This document shows, in pieces, positions 49,585 through 63,130 of a DNA stretch of 64,000 bases. Under the pieces are notes generated by a model. That model was given only the letters and a program-made list of their open reading frames with translations, ran no database searches and was not told the DNA's origin. The DNA is from Manis javanica (taxonomy: Eukaryota; Chordata; Mammalia; Pholidota; Manidae): contig NC_133161.1 of the NCBI RefSeq assembly GCF_040802235.1, positions 146,187,121-146,251,120 of the forward strand, in the 5' to 3' direction. The position numbers and the translations under genes are program-made. Positions within the stretch are counted from its first letter, which is position 1. Each line of letters starts with the position of its first letter.

Positions 49585-50140
49585 CCGATTTACCACTTCC
49601 TGGCTGTGTGAGCCAATTACCAGATTGGTAAAGTGACTGGACCATCTATAAAGTGGGGATAAAAACTACTTTATGAGGTTGTGAGAGTGAGAATGTTTTC
49701 AATGGACGCAGAAGGTTGCTTCATAAACACAAGTCCATCCAACTTCTGAAGACTGCACCACAGATGTGTAGCAAACCAAACTAAAACATTTAAAACTATA
49801 ATTTGCTCCCTTTAACTCTGAAGTTGATCCATTTTCAGAGCTCTAATTCTATTCTCAATCCTTCCTAATCTTTCAAAAGTGATTTGGAAAACAGCACATT
49901 ATTGTTTACTTGGTATTTAGAGGAAGGAAATTCACTTGAGTGTCTACGACGGACCAGCCTCTGATCTAGGTCTCTCTACTACATGTGACTGTCGATTCCC
50001 CTAACCACCCCATGAGGTGGGGATGATTTTTCAGAAAAAGAAACTGAGGTTCAGAGATGAACCTGTAAGTGGAAAAGCCCACTAAAAAGTCTAGGTCTCA
50101 GGGTAAAATCCTTGCTCTTTCTATTCATTATGCCAAGCTG
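49585..50140. repeat. Two MIR-type relics
   Basis: 49590-49700 is a forward MIR ('cacttcctggctgtgtgagc', 'taaagtggggataaaaacta'). 49900-50110 is reversed ('ccatgaggtggggatgattt', 'gaaactgaggttcagagatg'). Confidence 0.55.
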
Positions 50141-50196
50141 CCCAATAAATGTGCCAAAAGAATGAAATTACTTTTAAATAAAAATAGATGGAGATT

Positions 50197-50222
50197 AAAA
50201 ATAAATAAATAAATAAATAAAT
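50197..50222. repeat. (AAAT)n microsatellite
   Basis: About six tandem aaat units, followed after a short gap by a repeat of the flanking phrase 'tggagatta' (50188-50196 and 50221-50231). Confidence 0.85.
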
Positions 50223-52759
50223 GGAGATTAATTTCATCCTTAAGAATTCTTAAAATGCCACAAGAACTCTAGGGACAACTGGAGACATCCTGGGGTGGCA
50301 CAAACCCCCAGTCTTGGACTGTTACCGAAGCCCCAAACACCACTGTAACTGCAGCCCACTGTACTTTCTTTTTGTCCCTAAAGCCATCCAGCTTCCTGGA
50401 GCTGACTTCTATTTGGATCCCAGCTATCCGGCTCCTGATGTGGGCTGGTGGTTTTCGACCGCTGGCAGTTTAGATAGAAAACGACTAGGCCTTAGTAGAG
50501 CGGAAAAGGGAATGCAGCCAGGCATTATGCAGTTCAGAACTTTGACCGCCAGGTGTCTCTGCAGACAAGCAAGAGGGTTCCTTTTTGGCTTTGGAGGCGG
50601 AAGATGGATTTTCTAGTATAACTCAGAAATATTGTGGCTGAAATGAACCGAACAAAGGTAGGTAAGCTACCTACAGAAATCAATTCCAATAGGATGGATT
50701 TTTCTTAGCCAACAGCCTGATTGAAAACTTTAGCAAACCTCAATCTTACTGCGAAAAAACTGCTGTAACAGCAGTCTCTTCAAAACGTGTGAGGCTGTTT
50801 GAAGCTGAGTTCCTACAACCGAGGGGCGGTCCCCGGAGGCTGGAAGGGCAGAGAGCCAGGCTCGAGGGTCAGGAGAGATGTGAGGCCGAGGGTAAAGAGG
50901 GCAGGTGCCCCTCTGTAGGCTTAGAACCAGGGAAATAAGGGACTTTCATCTGAGGTAGACCTTCGAAGTGTGCCTTTATTTTCTGTGAAATGTGTGAATT
51001 CCTACAATGTTAGATGCACTTCTTGTTCAAGGGAAAGATCCCAACATGCCAAAATCTTAATTGGTATTTGTTGAGTACCACACTTTCATTTACCAGAAAG
51101 AAGCAAATGATAATAAAAAAAATTCTGTTAGTGTAAATATTTGGGAGTTGATCCCAAGATAACTGAGTATACCTTACCTTAAGGAGTGTATCCTTTTGTG
51201 GAAAAAAAGTTGTCCTGGCTGAATTGTTCTTCTCTACTAATATCCCATTGATTTTCCTTATATAACTCAAAGTGTATTTATCTGAGGAAAACATGGGTCC
51301 CAAATAATAATATAGTTACGTCTGAGAATACAGAAAACTTTAAAATAATCATATTTAAAGATTTTTTTGGATGATCTAAAGGCTGATTATTTAATAATAA
51401 TCCCAAAATGCTTAAACTGTATCCTAGAACATATGCAAAGTAGTCAAGGGTAATTTTTAAATTTTGTGTAGTAGCTGGAATGGTTCCATTAAAAAGAAAC
51501 ATGTGGGCAAGCTGAACAGAAAATCCTTGACTGAAAGCTAATTTAACCTCTCGTAAGCCCCCTCCCAGAGATATTTTACAGCAGGAGACCATGTACTCGC
51601 TGTGGCTGCTCAGACCTGTTCTGCACACCCAGGGGAAGCATTTGAAGGTGACTAGGTTGGTCTGGCTTAGGAGGAAGAAAGGCAGCAGGTGCTGAGGTGG
51701 TAGGGCAGAATGCAGCCCTAACCAAGAGAAGGCACGTGCTCAGCTCACCTGGAGAAGCAGGGCCCATTGAGTGTTTGGACCAGTATCTAACAGTGCCCTG
51801 ATTTCTATGCGATGGCAGAATTTATAACTGGCTAATAGTTTTCTTGTGCGGGAATATGTGGCATGTAAATATTCTATGATGTTGCCTTTTGGCATACGGA
51901 ACTTCTGAAATGATGCTTCTGTGTCAACCGAATGCTCATATGTTAGCCTCTTGCAGAGCAGTAATGAGTTGGGCCAATGTAAAGCAAGGGGCTGGACTTT
52001 CTCCAGGGTCCTCATGGCTCTAAGAATCTACGGAGCAAGATTGTGAGGCTCAGTTTTCTTTTGGTTGCTGGTAAACTGCCCTGCAGACAGGCTAAGCCAG
52101 CCTTTAAAATCATAAAAGAGTTAACAGACCACCTCCTACTGCTTCTATCACTCTTGGGTCACACTAGATCCTCAGAGGTTTTGTATCACTTCCAGAAGTG
52201 TCTAAGTTCTGTTATATCCATCAAGAATGCCTTGGTTTGCCCTTTTTAATTTCTGGAAACAAGACACAATGACATTATGTGGGAAAATGTCTCATTTTCA
52301 TCTTTAAATCTATCTTTTGCTTTCCCAGAAAAGAGTGAGTTGGTTATGGAGGCAGGCTGGGAGCTGGGTCGGGGGCTGGCTCCCTGACTCCTCCCTGAAC
52401 TCCTGGGGCTCTGAGATTCCAGCCCCCAAGCTGCTCCTCTGAGTCTGAAGCAGGGCAGGAACACACCCTCCCACCTGTTCTCTATGGGTACCAAGACGCC
52501 TGCACAGTAGGCAGACAGACTCTTCACGGTGCCATTTCTAAGTGAAGCCAGCACAGGTACTTCAGTCGGGTTTGGACCCCTTGTTTACTGGCATGTTTCG
52601 AGGCCTGCTCTGTCCTGCTCTCATGGACTCTTGATGTTCTCTTCTTCCCTGGGTCTAAACTGAGCTCAAGGGGCCTGGGCTTCTGGAGAAACCACTCTTC
52701 CTATCAGCTCCTACCTGGAAGGGTTTGTAATCCCGTGGCAGAAGACCTCAGGCTCCAGA

Positions 52760-52960
52760 GGTAGGCTGTCTGGATTTGCATCCTAGTTCTTTCACTTTCT
52801 AGCTATGTAACTGTGGCCAATTTCCTTGATCCCTCTGTGCCTCATTTTCTGTCGCTTCAAAATGGGGATAATAATATAATCTGTCTCATAGGGTTGTTGA
52901 GGATTAAGTTCAATTATGTAAACTGCTTAGCACAGTACCTATCAAGTTGTTGTTACTGTG
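52760..52960 (+). repeat. MIR SINE relic
   Basis: It is well preserved forward MIR text: 'atttgcatcctagttctttc', 'ctagctatgtaactgtggcc', 'ctgtgcctcattttctgtcg', 'aaaatggggataataatata', 'cacagtacctatcaa'. Confidence 0.8.
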
Positions 52961-52999
52961 AGTTCCTCCCCAAACCTAACTCAGTCCTTGGTCTTCAAT

Positions 53000-54700
53000 C
53001 CTTATTAAATACATACATCTAAACTGTTTACCTTTTCCCCTGATGATTATTCCCCTCCCCAGTTTTCTATCTCCCCAAAGTCTAAAGAGGACTCTTCAGG
53101 GAGATCGCCAACAAATCTTTGTCCAAGGGTCAATAGGATGCACCATCTACTAGCGTCAGTCCACACAGGTAGGGAGCATAAGTGACATAACACATAGCTT
53201 TCAGAATATGGTCATTCTCAGGGACAAGTGTGATCTGCTTGTGCTCTTTGGAAATGAAACCAATGCTCCATTTTCTAGTTTCTCCCCTGAGGCTGCTTTG
53301 TTTTTGATATCCTCCAGCGAGTGGCGGAAGTCGCAGTACTCCACGTCCAGATGATCTCTGTGAGCAGAGAGGTTGTAAAGTCACTAGTGAGGATGGTTTC
53401 AGTCTCCAGAATAAAACTTTTTCTCCCTTGCCTTTTCGCCAGCTAAGGTTTCTGTGAGACCCTCTCCTCCTCCCCTCACTGGGACACTGGGGCCCAGTAC
53501 CAAAGTTAATGCATAGGCCCTTCTAGACGCAGTGAGTGGTGTCATGAAGAGGTAAGAGAGGTTGCTACATTCCATCATTTATCTGGGACTGAATGAGCTC
53601 AGCCAATGAAAGGGCTTAACCAGGGCAAGAAGCCGAGGACAAATTCATCCTTCTTCTTCTTTGCTAGTAAAGGAGCCAATTAGTGTTAATTGTGTGGGCA
53701 ATTTGGAACAGCCACCAGGGAATTGATCCAAGACCAATTGTGGAATGGCCTCTCTGTCCTGTCCTGGTCCTAGACATTACTCATAGTCAGATGGGGAATT
53801 AGAGTGCAAGTATATATCTTTTGGTCAGAGAGAGTAAAACTGCGCCCTCCTCACACACCTACAGTCCCCTGGGCATCCACTTTTAATATTGTACATGCAG
53901 TGACCTGACAACACAGCTGAGACACGCAGGTGGATGGCTGGGGACTGGACTGAAGGATGCACGTGCACATCGGAGTGTCTGCAAGTCTTCCCTCCTCCCC
54001 GCTAGCCTGCTGAAGACCTTGTCACTGACAGCCCGATAGCCTTTCCCTCCTCAACCCCAACTAAAGCGGTTAGGTCCACCTACTTAATAAAGGAAAGGGG
54101 GGGGAAAAGGGAAATCTGGAGGGTGTGGAATGCCAAGTAACAGAGGAGCAAAGAAAAAGGGAGACGAGATTTATTATTGGAATTATACGTGTGATCACCT
54201 TTAATGTCCTTGGGAGGGTCACCAGTAGGATGGAATTTTTATTTTATTATTTACATACTTATTTTGCCCAACAGACTGTCGTCTGCCTACATAACCGTGA
54301 CGTGGGATGCGGGCAGTGTGCACCGCTGCTTCGTCAGGGTTATACAAGCGATGGAAGTGGGACGCCGGCGCTGACAGTCATCTGGCTATGGAATTGTTCG
54401 GGGACAGGGTGGGAGGAAGGAGAATGGGCACCTCCCGCGGCCCCCGCCTAGCCAGTGGCTGGGATGCCTGTTTGGGCTGGTTCCCCCGCCCTCGAGCACG
54501 CAGATCCTGGTTTCCCCATTGCCCTCCGTTGGGTGACAATTAGGTTGGTTGCGCCGGTGAGCTGGGTTTTGTAAGAGGAAGGAATTTTCCGAAGAATTCC
54601 CCTGCCTCGCTCCCGCCTGGTTACCTATCCCTGCCTTTGCGGCCTCAAGGGCTAAAGTGGGACGCGGCTGGTATTTTTGGTGAACAGGAAACATTTTGCG
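53000..54700. other. Intergenic flank upstream of SIK3, no gene seen
   Basis: GC content rises towards the right as the SIK3 CpG island is approached. A G8 run in purine-rich sequence occurs at about 54097-54110. I see no exon or RNA gene. Confidence 0.4.
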
Positions 54701-54757
54701 TTAGAGAGCCTGCGTGACCGCCGAAGTGGGACGGGGGGCGCACTAGGGGTCACCTGA

Positions 54758-55696
<939 letters not shown>

Positions 55697-57407
55697 TGAA
55701 CTCTGGCCGAGCCAGGAGACTGTAAGCCAAGACGACTGTGGAACCAGCAATTAGGAAATCCTGCGGGAAGGAGGGCAGGGGCACAGGAAATGGGCACCAG
55801 GAGGTGGGGGGAGACAAGGGCGATCTGGTCAGGAGAGGGCCAAGGCCGGCCGGGATGTGCCCGGGGGTGTGCGGTGGGCGCAGGGTGCGGGGAGGTAGCA
55901 GGCGCCTGGGACCTTATGACAGATCCGGTCCGCGTTGGATCGGCCCTGACGGGGGGACGGGGGGAATGGGAGCCCGAAGACCGACAAGATTATTTTGACT
56001 GCAGGAGGCGATGTAGAAAATGGGGAAATCAGGAGGGAAAATTACTTTGCTTTTCCGCAGGAAGGGGCGCACATGGTGGCACTAGGTAAGCAGGGGTTAA
56101 ACAATTTGGGAGAGCTGGAGTGCTGGTTATTTTTAGTTGCTGGACGGTCTGGAATTGTGGGCTTCATAGAACACAGGGTGGGCTCACGGTGGTCGGGGTG
56201 GGGGGGAAGGCCTGGTGACCGAGGACGTGTGTGAGGAACCCGGACACCAGGGGATCACACTCACGGGGCCCTTTGGTTCTCAAGGGATTTGTGGAGCTGT
56301 AGTAGTGAAATTAGCCAAGGTCGATTAGGAAGCCATATATGTACACACATAACATTTTACGTAGAAGATTCATTTTTCCTGTGGAAATACGGGTTAGCCC
56401 TTTCCTGTAGCCTTCATCACTGGGACTGTTGGAATGTAAGACCTCAGAAGGAATCGTTGGGTTTTGATAGGAGCCACATAACCCATTTGTACTCCAGATT
56501 TCCTTCTTTGCTCAGTCCTCACTTGAATGAATACTTTCAATGTAGTCATTCATTGTATTTGGACTCTGGCTTGTTTCCCTCCACCCGACTAACGGGCACC
56601 CTTGTAGTTGCTGCTGGCCACCAGACCCTCATCACGTCCCCTCCCCTCAGCCTAGCCTCTGCTTATCATCACCTACCTGGTTTTTGATTTTATGGCAATG
56701 GCTTGTTTTCAGAAACCAGCTACTTATCAAGGCCTTCTCTCCTGCCCACTTAGAACCTGAAGTCCTTTTCCCCTCCTTTCTGTCGAAGACTACAAGGGGC
56801 CTTTTTTCCCCAGATGATGGGGTGGGTGGGTGGCTGTGGCAAATTGATTGGTCAGTTTCACTTCCTCTGGGGGGGCCTCCTTCAGCCTCCTGTCAGTTTT
56901 TGTCAGAAGGCCTCAAGTCTGCAGGTCTGAGCTGAATGAGATGCTGAAGTCCAGGGTTCCCTGATGTTACCCTCAGACCGTGGCTGGTCTCTGTCCCCTT
57001 CCAGTTCTGTTTACTGTTAGCCCAGCCAAAGTTGTGTTTACAAACGACTCTAGTAGTTTGAGCCGTGGTCCTTGTTGGGGCATTCCCTTTTTTATCCCCT
57101 TCTTTTTGCAGTAATCACATTGTGCTCCTGTGATTATTTTGCTCTGATCCCTGGGGAAGGTACTCTATGAACTGAATTCGTTGCCTGGTTTAGGGTATCT
57201 ATGATTTAAGAAAGAATTTTGTATCTCCCAGACCTTGGATACACCAAAATATTGCTAAAAAATCTGTGACAGACAGGATTGAATGTTTCTGTAACTGTAA
57301 TTGCAAACAGTTGATTCTTGGCTTTATATACAAAAGAGACATTTCTATCTTCAGTAGTCAGCAAAGCCAGTGGCTAATTATGGCCGGTCTGCTAGCTTTC
57401 TAATTTT

Positions 57408-57410
<3 letters not shown>

Positions 57411-57439
<29 letters not shown>
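57411..57439. repeat. (GT)n microsatellite
   Basis: About 14 uninterrupted GT units in SIK3 intron 1; length is likely polymorphic. A shorter (GT)n lies at about 59421-59441. Confidence 0.95.
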
Positions 57440-57440
<1 letters not shown>

Positions 57441-58869
57441 TTTCTTAGTCTCTGAAATGGGTATCACTGTTTATGTTGGTTTTTATCTTTGATCACTTGG
57501 GGTGGGCAGTTATGCAATTCCTATGTATGGAAATACTCAGAATCTTGAATGAGACCGAAATGGTTTGGACACTGAGTTGCAAGTGGGATGGGACCACACC
57601 AGCCCTCACTGGTGTTTCTGTAGTGGCAGTGTGCAATTTCCTAGTTACTGTTATAAGCACCCTATCTTTTGCCTCCTAAATTACTCTGATGACATGAGTG
57701 AAGCTTAATTCACAAGGAGTTGTCATGTGCCCTGGGTAAGTGCTGAGCATATTTTGGCCAGCTCCATGCTTATCTGAATCCACTTTGGAAGGTATTCTCG
57801 AATGCTGACAGCTTAGATGTGCCGAACAGCTGCTGACATACAGTATGCTGGCCTGTTAAGGCCATGCTTTGGTTACATGGTGGCGAGGAAGGTGCCTCGG
57901 TACTAGGAGTTGCAGAAGCTGCCGTTTCAGGTACTCAGGTAGAGAGATTTTTCTCCCCATGCACTGCAGCGTTTATCTTTCTGCAGTCAGGTCACTGGGA
58001 ACCAAGAGCTATCCCCCTCCCAGTCCCCTTCTCTTTCCAGAACGTATCATTTTTGTTTGTTTCATTTTGTGATTTTTTTCTTTCCCCCTTTTTCCCTGTA
58101 GGCCACTGAATGGTCTGGGTTAGTCTTTTAATAATCCGACTCAGGTAATTCAGATGATATTTGTGTTGGCTGAAGGAGGTTAGGTAATAGGTGTTTGTGA
58201 ACATCAGAGAAATGTTTATGATCATGTTTTCTTACATACACTATGTGTTCCAAGGACGCAGAGGCTAAAGTAAACTTTATTTATTCACTAAGCTACTGTG
58301 CTCTGTCCAACAGTTAAGTGGTGAAGCTGGTCCATTCCCAAATTCTGTTAACTCTCTGATCTCCTAAGGTAGGATCCTGGGCTGAATAAAATCGGTAGAG
58401 AAAAAGGTATGTTTTCCTGTCTGGTTGGTGGTGACTTCTGCTGCTTGGCATTTGTGAGCTCAGACTTAATATTGGCAGCACTGCGGAGCAGCTCACGGGA
58501 GAGAGTATCCCCCTGTGACAGACTTCCACCAGCGGATCTCCCTGGCTGTCTGTCCTGCCTTCTTTGATTGCCTTTTTTGGCGGGGGGAACATTAGTCTGA
58601 GATTCTCTGGCTCCGGTCTTTTGGTAGGATACTATAAAGTATTCAAGAGATTAAAAGAAAGATGATTTTCTGCTTTCAAATTGCTTATAGTCCATTGCCT
58701 GTGCCTAATTAGACCTTCACTGGCTGGAATGAAAGGGAATAAAGAGTAGATGTATTTTGTATGCATTTTTAAAAGTACATATGACTATTGGTCAAATACT
58801 TTTAAAGTGTATATTAGGAAATATGGATCACTCTTCTCATTTTGTGGGAGGAGCTTGAACTTTGGATTA

Positions 58870-59100
58870 GGTTGTCTGGGTTGGGATCCTCTGCCGCTTA
58901 ATATCCTCTGCCACTCAATATCTGAGTGATCTTGGGTAAATTACTTAACCTCTCTGTGCTTGGATTTACACTTCCATAAAACGGATGACAGTAGTACTTA
59001 CCTCACAAGTTTGAGTGTTATGAAGATCAAATAAGACAGTATGTGTGAAGCCCATAGTGGGTATACAGTAAATGCTATCAGTTATCATCATCATCATTAT
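58870..59100 (+). repeat. MIR SINE relic
   Basis: It is forward MIR text: 'gttgtctgggttgggatcct', 'gagtgatcttgggtaaatta', 'cttaacctctctgtgcttgg', 'catagtgggtatacagtaaa', ending in a (TCA)n-like tail at 59083-59100. A short internal duplication 'atcctctgccgcttaat / atcctctgccactcaat' is visible at 58887-58920. Confidence 0.8.
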
Positions 59101-60319
59101 CAGGTGCTATGGAAACAAAGGTGAGTAAAACATAGAACCCCTGTTTTGCTTCTCACCCCTTTGGAACAGTTTATGAATGCATGTGTCGTTCGTTTTGTGT
59201 AGGTAGATGTCATCCTGATGATACGCTTTCAGGGTAAAAGAATAGTTTGCTGTGTGGTGCCACTTTGAGAAGGGGGTTTAACTCCTGTCGACTATGGCTA
59301 ATTTCATGAAAATGGCATTTTAAGACATAGTTTTCCATTAGGTAAACTTGAAAAAAATTACGAGACTAATGAAAATTGTGACTAACACCGGCTCTTGCTT
59401 TGGGCCGCCTTGATTTTTCAGTATGTGTGTGTGTGTGTGTAACCACTCTTTGTCACATTGGTTTATGGAACAGAGTTTGTTGGAGTGCAGTATTTTCTCC
59501 AAAGATTCACTTAAATTTGGTGGAGATCATAAAGAAATACTCTTATGCACTTAAGAACACATTTGCATTTGGGTGCAAAGTATGCTCCTTAGAAAGCCGA
59601 GGTCAGGGTTCTTAACTTGAGGTATTACACAGAGGAAACATTTTGCCCCATGACCCTGTTCCAGATATTGACATCTGTGTACTGTGTGGTTTAGCACAAA
59701 CTCATCTCCAGGAGAACAGCTCAACGTGGGCTATTATTTTCACTTGTAAGGAAGAGTTTAATGCAGCAGATGAGATGCTGCTTATGCTCGTTTGAAGGCT
59801 GAAAGCAAGATTCTTTGGTAAGTAGGAAAGAGAATTATGTCAAGAAGAGTGGAAGGAAAGATTTACATTCATTACGTTTGAGGAGGGTAGTTCCATCCTA
59901 GGTAATCTAGAAGTAACTACTGAAAGATGACCAACTTCATTTTGATACAGTTATAATGGAATTACTAACTTGGTGGAAAACTTTGTGAAGAGCCAAGATT
60001 GATTTGGACTGGTCTTTCCAGAGTCAAAACATCAGTATTCCACTTAGAACATCAAAGCTGTTTATTTGAACATTCTGACTTTGGTGCCAGCTCCCTAGAA
60101 AGTTGTAGATCTGGCTCAAGCCAGAGGTGCCCAGACTAGTTATTTCTGTGCCAGCAGTGCTGTGTTCATTTTCCAGGCATCCATCCGGCTAATGTTTTCT
60201 AGTTCACGGCATAAAAGAGAACAAAATGGATGCTTCGAAAAGAAAAAAGAATACGCTCTACTCACCAGAGCCCCTATAATTCTGAAAAACACCTAAGACC
60301 TCTGCACAGAGATGAAACC

Positions 60320-60900
60320 TTTCCCTTAGCCATTCGTTCATTCTGCACAGACTCACTGAATCCAGGTTTTGGGTCAGGTTCTATCCTGGGCTCCTGAGCA
60401 TGTCAGCGAGCGAGAGACAGAAAGCACTTGCCTTCTTGTGCACTTGCTTGCTTTCTAGCGGGAGGAGACGGGTAAGAAGCTGTCAACAAATATATACCTT
60501 CATATAGTGAGAAATACTATGAAGAAAATAAATGGCTGGACAGTGTCTGGGTAAGGGTGCTGCTTCCAGGGCGGCCTTTCCAAAGTGGCGGTATCCGAGC
60601 TGACACCTGGATGATGAGAAAGAGCAGGGCTGGGAAGACTCGGAGGACAGAACACTCAGTGCGGAAGGGATGGCAAGTGCAAAGGCCTTGGGGTGGAAAT
60701 GAGCTGGGGTGGAAATAAGGTCCTGGTGCCCGGAGCTCGGTGAACAGGGCGGGTGGTGGTAAGGGATGAAGTCAGAGAGTTAGATGGGGCCAGATCATTT
60801 GGACTCACGGGCCATTTTATGGAATTGGGTATGAAAAGGGATTGATAGAGGATATCAAAGCAGAGCCCTGACATCATCTGATTTATGTTTTAAGAATTCA
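60320..60900 (+). repeat. L2-like interspersed repeat
   Basis: The phrases 'gacacctggatgatgagaaa', 'ggcaagtgcaaaggccttgg' and 'gatgaagtcagagagttaga' form the familiar order of an old, moderately preserved mammalian repeat in forward orientation. The family name is from memory. Confidence 0.5.
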
Positions 60901-62688
60901 TGATGGTTATTTTTATGGTTAAGGGTACAAAAAGCTTTTTCTAATTCATTTCTTCAAATAGGGGAGGTGTTCAGTTTATACAACTTTTATTCTTTCATGG
61001 TATAACAGAATGGCATACATAGTGCATATAAATTGAACGTGATCAACCACAAATATTTGTTGATTTTTTTTTTTGGGCACAAAAAAGATCTGAGGTATGT
61101 TCTGTTCCTACTCTTCCTCTCTGGAGTCTGGAAAGATGAACTTCGTGGAATCTCAGGCTTTTAGGGACCATTAGACTAGTTGACACCAATAACCCGTAGA
61201 TGTGTGGCTCTTTCTGGTATTCTCACCTACCCCCACTTTGCCCCGAATCCTATAGTCAGTTGGGGAGGGGGAGCTGGAATTAGAATCCAGCACCCCTACC
61301 CCTAGTTAGCTCTGCCCCGACTCCTCCAGTCATGGGCAACATTGCCCTCACCCTCTGAGCAATTGATCTTTTATTAGAGAAACTAGGTACACCTACTAAT
61401 TAAAGTCTAAGATATTTATCTTCTCTATTAAAACAAACTTCAAAAGTGAGCTGTCATGATGAGAGGAAAATGTTTCCAAGTAGGGAAGAAGAGTAGATAT
61501 ACCGATGCTGTCCTTCACCTGTCCTTTGGCACTATTTCACTGTCGCCTCTGTCACTGACCAGCACTCGGCCTTGGGCCCGTTGCTTTGCCTTTAAACCTC
61601 CTACCCAAATACTCTTTGGTGCCCCCTTGACGTGACTGAGGTGTCAAAGTCTTTCAAAATGCTAAGGGAGTAAAAAGGGAAAGAGATACAGAAAAAGCAA
61701 TGACCACAAACACTCAGCCTTACACAGTTTTATTTTTCCACTATATCTGGCGTCACTCCCTGGGAGTCAGTAATTACACTTGGGCTCTGTTGGGCTGGTC
61801 CGGTCTGTCTTTGAACGTGCCTTTCTTAGATGGACTCCTCACTTAGATTCCTACCAGTTGCCAGGGGGTAGTGCCATTTTGTAACTCATTAAGAGAAGTG
61901 GTCACCGAGATACATACATCTTGATACAGGTGAGGGCCAAAGGTACCACTTACCTAGGGCTTCTCTTGGTCTAAGAGCCACACCTGTTCCCCAGGTGGGT
62001 GACCTCACCCATCAGGTGAGTCCCTGCTGCTTTCTAATAGGGAGTAGTTTGGTCCCTTCTTGCATAATAGTATAATCACACTATCCTGCAGATGACTGAA
62101 AACATCCAGAGGATGAAAATTATATACATAATAAATAATTGTTCAGTAAATGGCCTAGGCAATGTGTTTGAGAAGCCTCAGTAATCTTGGATGAATTCAT
62201 TTGAAGGGGCTTCTTTCGGAGCTGTTTAGAGTAAAATTCCATCAGCTAGTACAAAACTGTTAGATGAGCTGCAGCAAAGTTATGTTAGGAGCATATTTCT
62301 GTTTAGGAGATGTGTGATCCACTGTAGACAAGGGGACTCTGGCCGCTGGTAAGTATTTCATCTCAGAATTTGTCTTGTCAGAGGCTGGAATCAGATTGAG
62401 AATACTCAGCCTCATTTCCCAGAAACTGAAAGGACAAGCACACCCGTTGCCCCTGGAAGCTTGTCTGGGTGGGCTGGGCTCTCTCAGTCTGATATTTCTG
62501 GCAGTTAGTTTAAATTCTATTTAGCTTTGATTAGAAAGTTCTTAGAAATTGTCAAATTTACGTGTAGTTTCAGGCCCAGTACAAAGCTTACCAGCAGTGT
62601 GCTTTAGTTCTCATTGCTCCCCTCCAGAAGAACTGAAAATCCAGGTTCGCCAATCACATTTGAGACCAAATTTTTTTGGGAAGAAAAT

Positions 62689-62716
62689 ATTCATTCATTC
62701 ATTCATTCATTCATTC
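62689..62716. repeat. (ATTC)n microsatellite
   Basis: About seven tandem attc units in SIK3 intron 1. Confidence 0.9.
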
Positions 62717-63034
62717 TCATCTGTCCATTCCATCCAATAAACTTTTGAAAAATTATCAAAGACTAGAACGGATGATATATGTCACAAAATTAAGAAAGTA
62801 CATGTTTGTATGTAGTGAAATTAAGTCTCCCTGCCACGGCAGTACCTCAGCCCCACACGTTTAGGTCTTGTTTCACAAATATTTATTAAGGGTTTCGCTG
62901 GATCAGTCCAAAAAGTGAGATGCTGTTTGTTTTCTGGCTGTATTTTGACGTGCTTAAAGTCTCTAAAAATCATCTTACTTAAAAAAAAAAATCTGACTTT
63001 TAGTGCTCTTTAGAAGGCACAGTGTAATAATTTA

Positions 63035-63130
63035 ATGTCGGCTCCATGGGGGCAGGGATTTTAGTCTTGTTTGCTGCTACATTCCCAGTCCTGCTCCAGT
63101 ACATCCACCTAGTGAACAAATACAAGGATT
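63035..63130 (+). repeat. L2 3'-end relic
   Basis: The phrases 'catgggggcagggattttag', 'cttgtttgctgctacattcc' and 'cctagtgaacaaatacaag' are a diverged L2 terminus. Confidence 0.5.

Noticed and set aside
52246-52554. 102-codon minus-strand frame
   Set aside because: No domain, no splice acceptor in phase and no neighbouring exon; likely chance.
56289-56687. 132-codon plus-strand frame in SIK3 intron 1
   Set aside because: Low-complexity Ser/Leu/His-rich translation with no family resemblance and no conserved splice sites visible.
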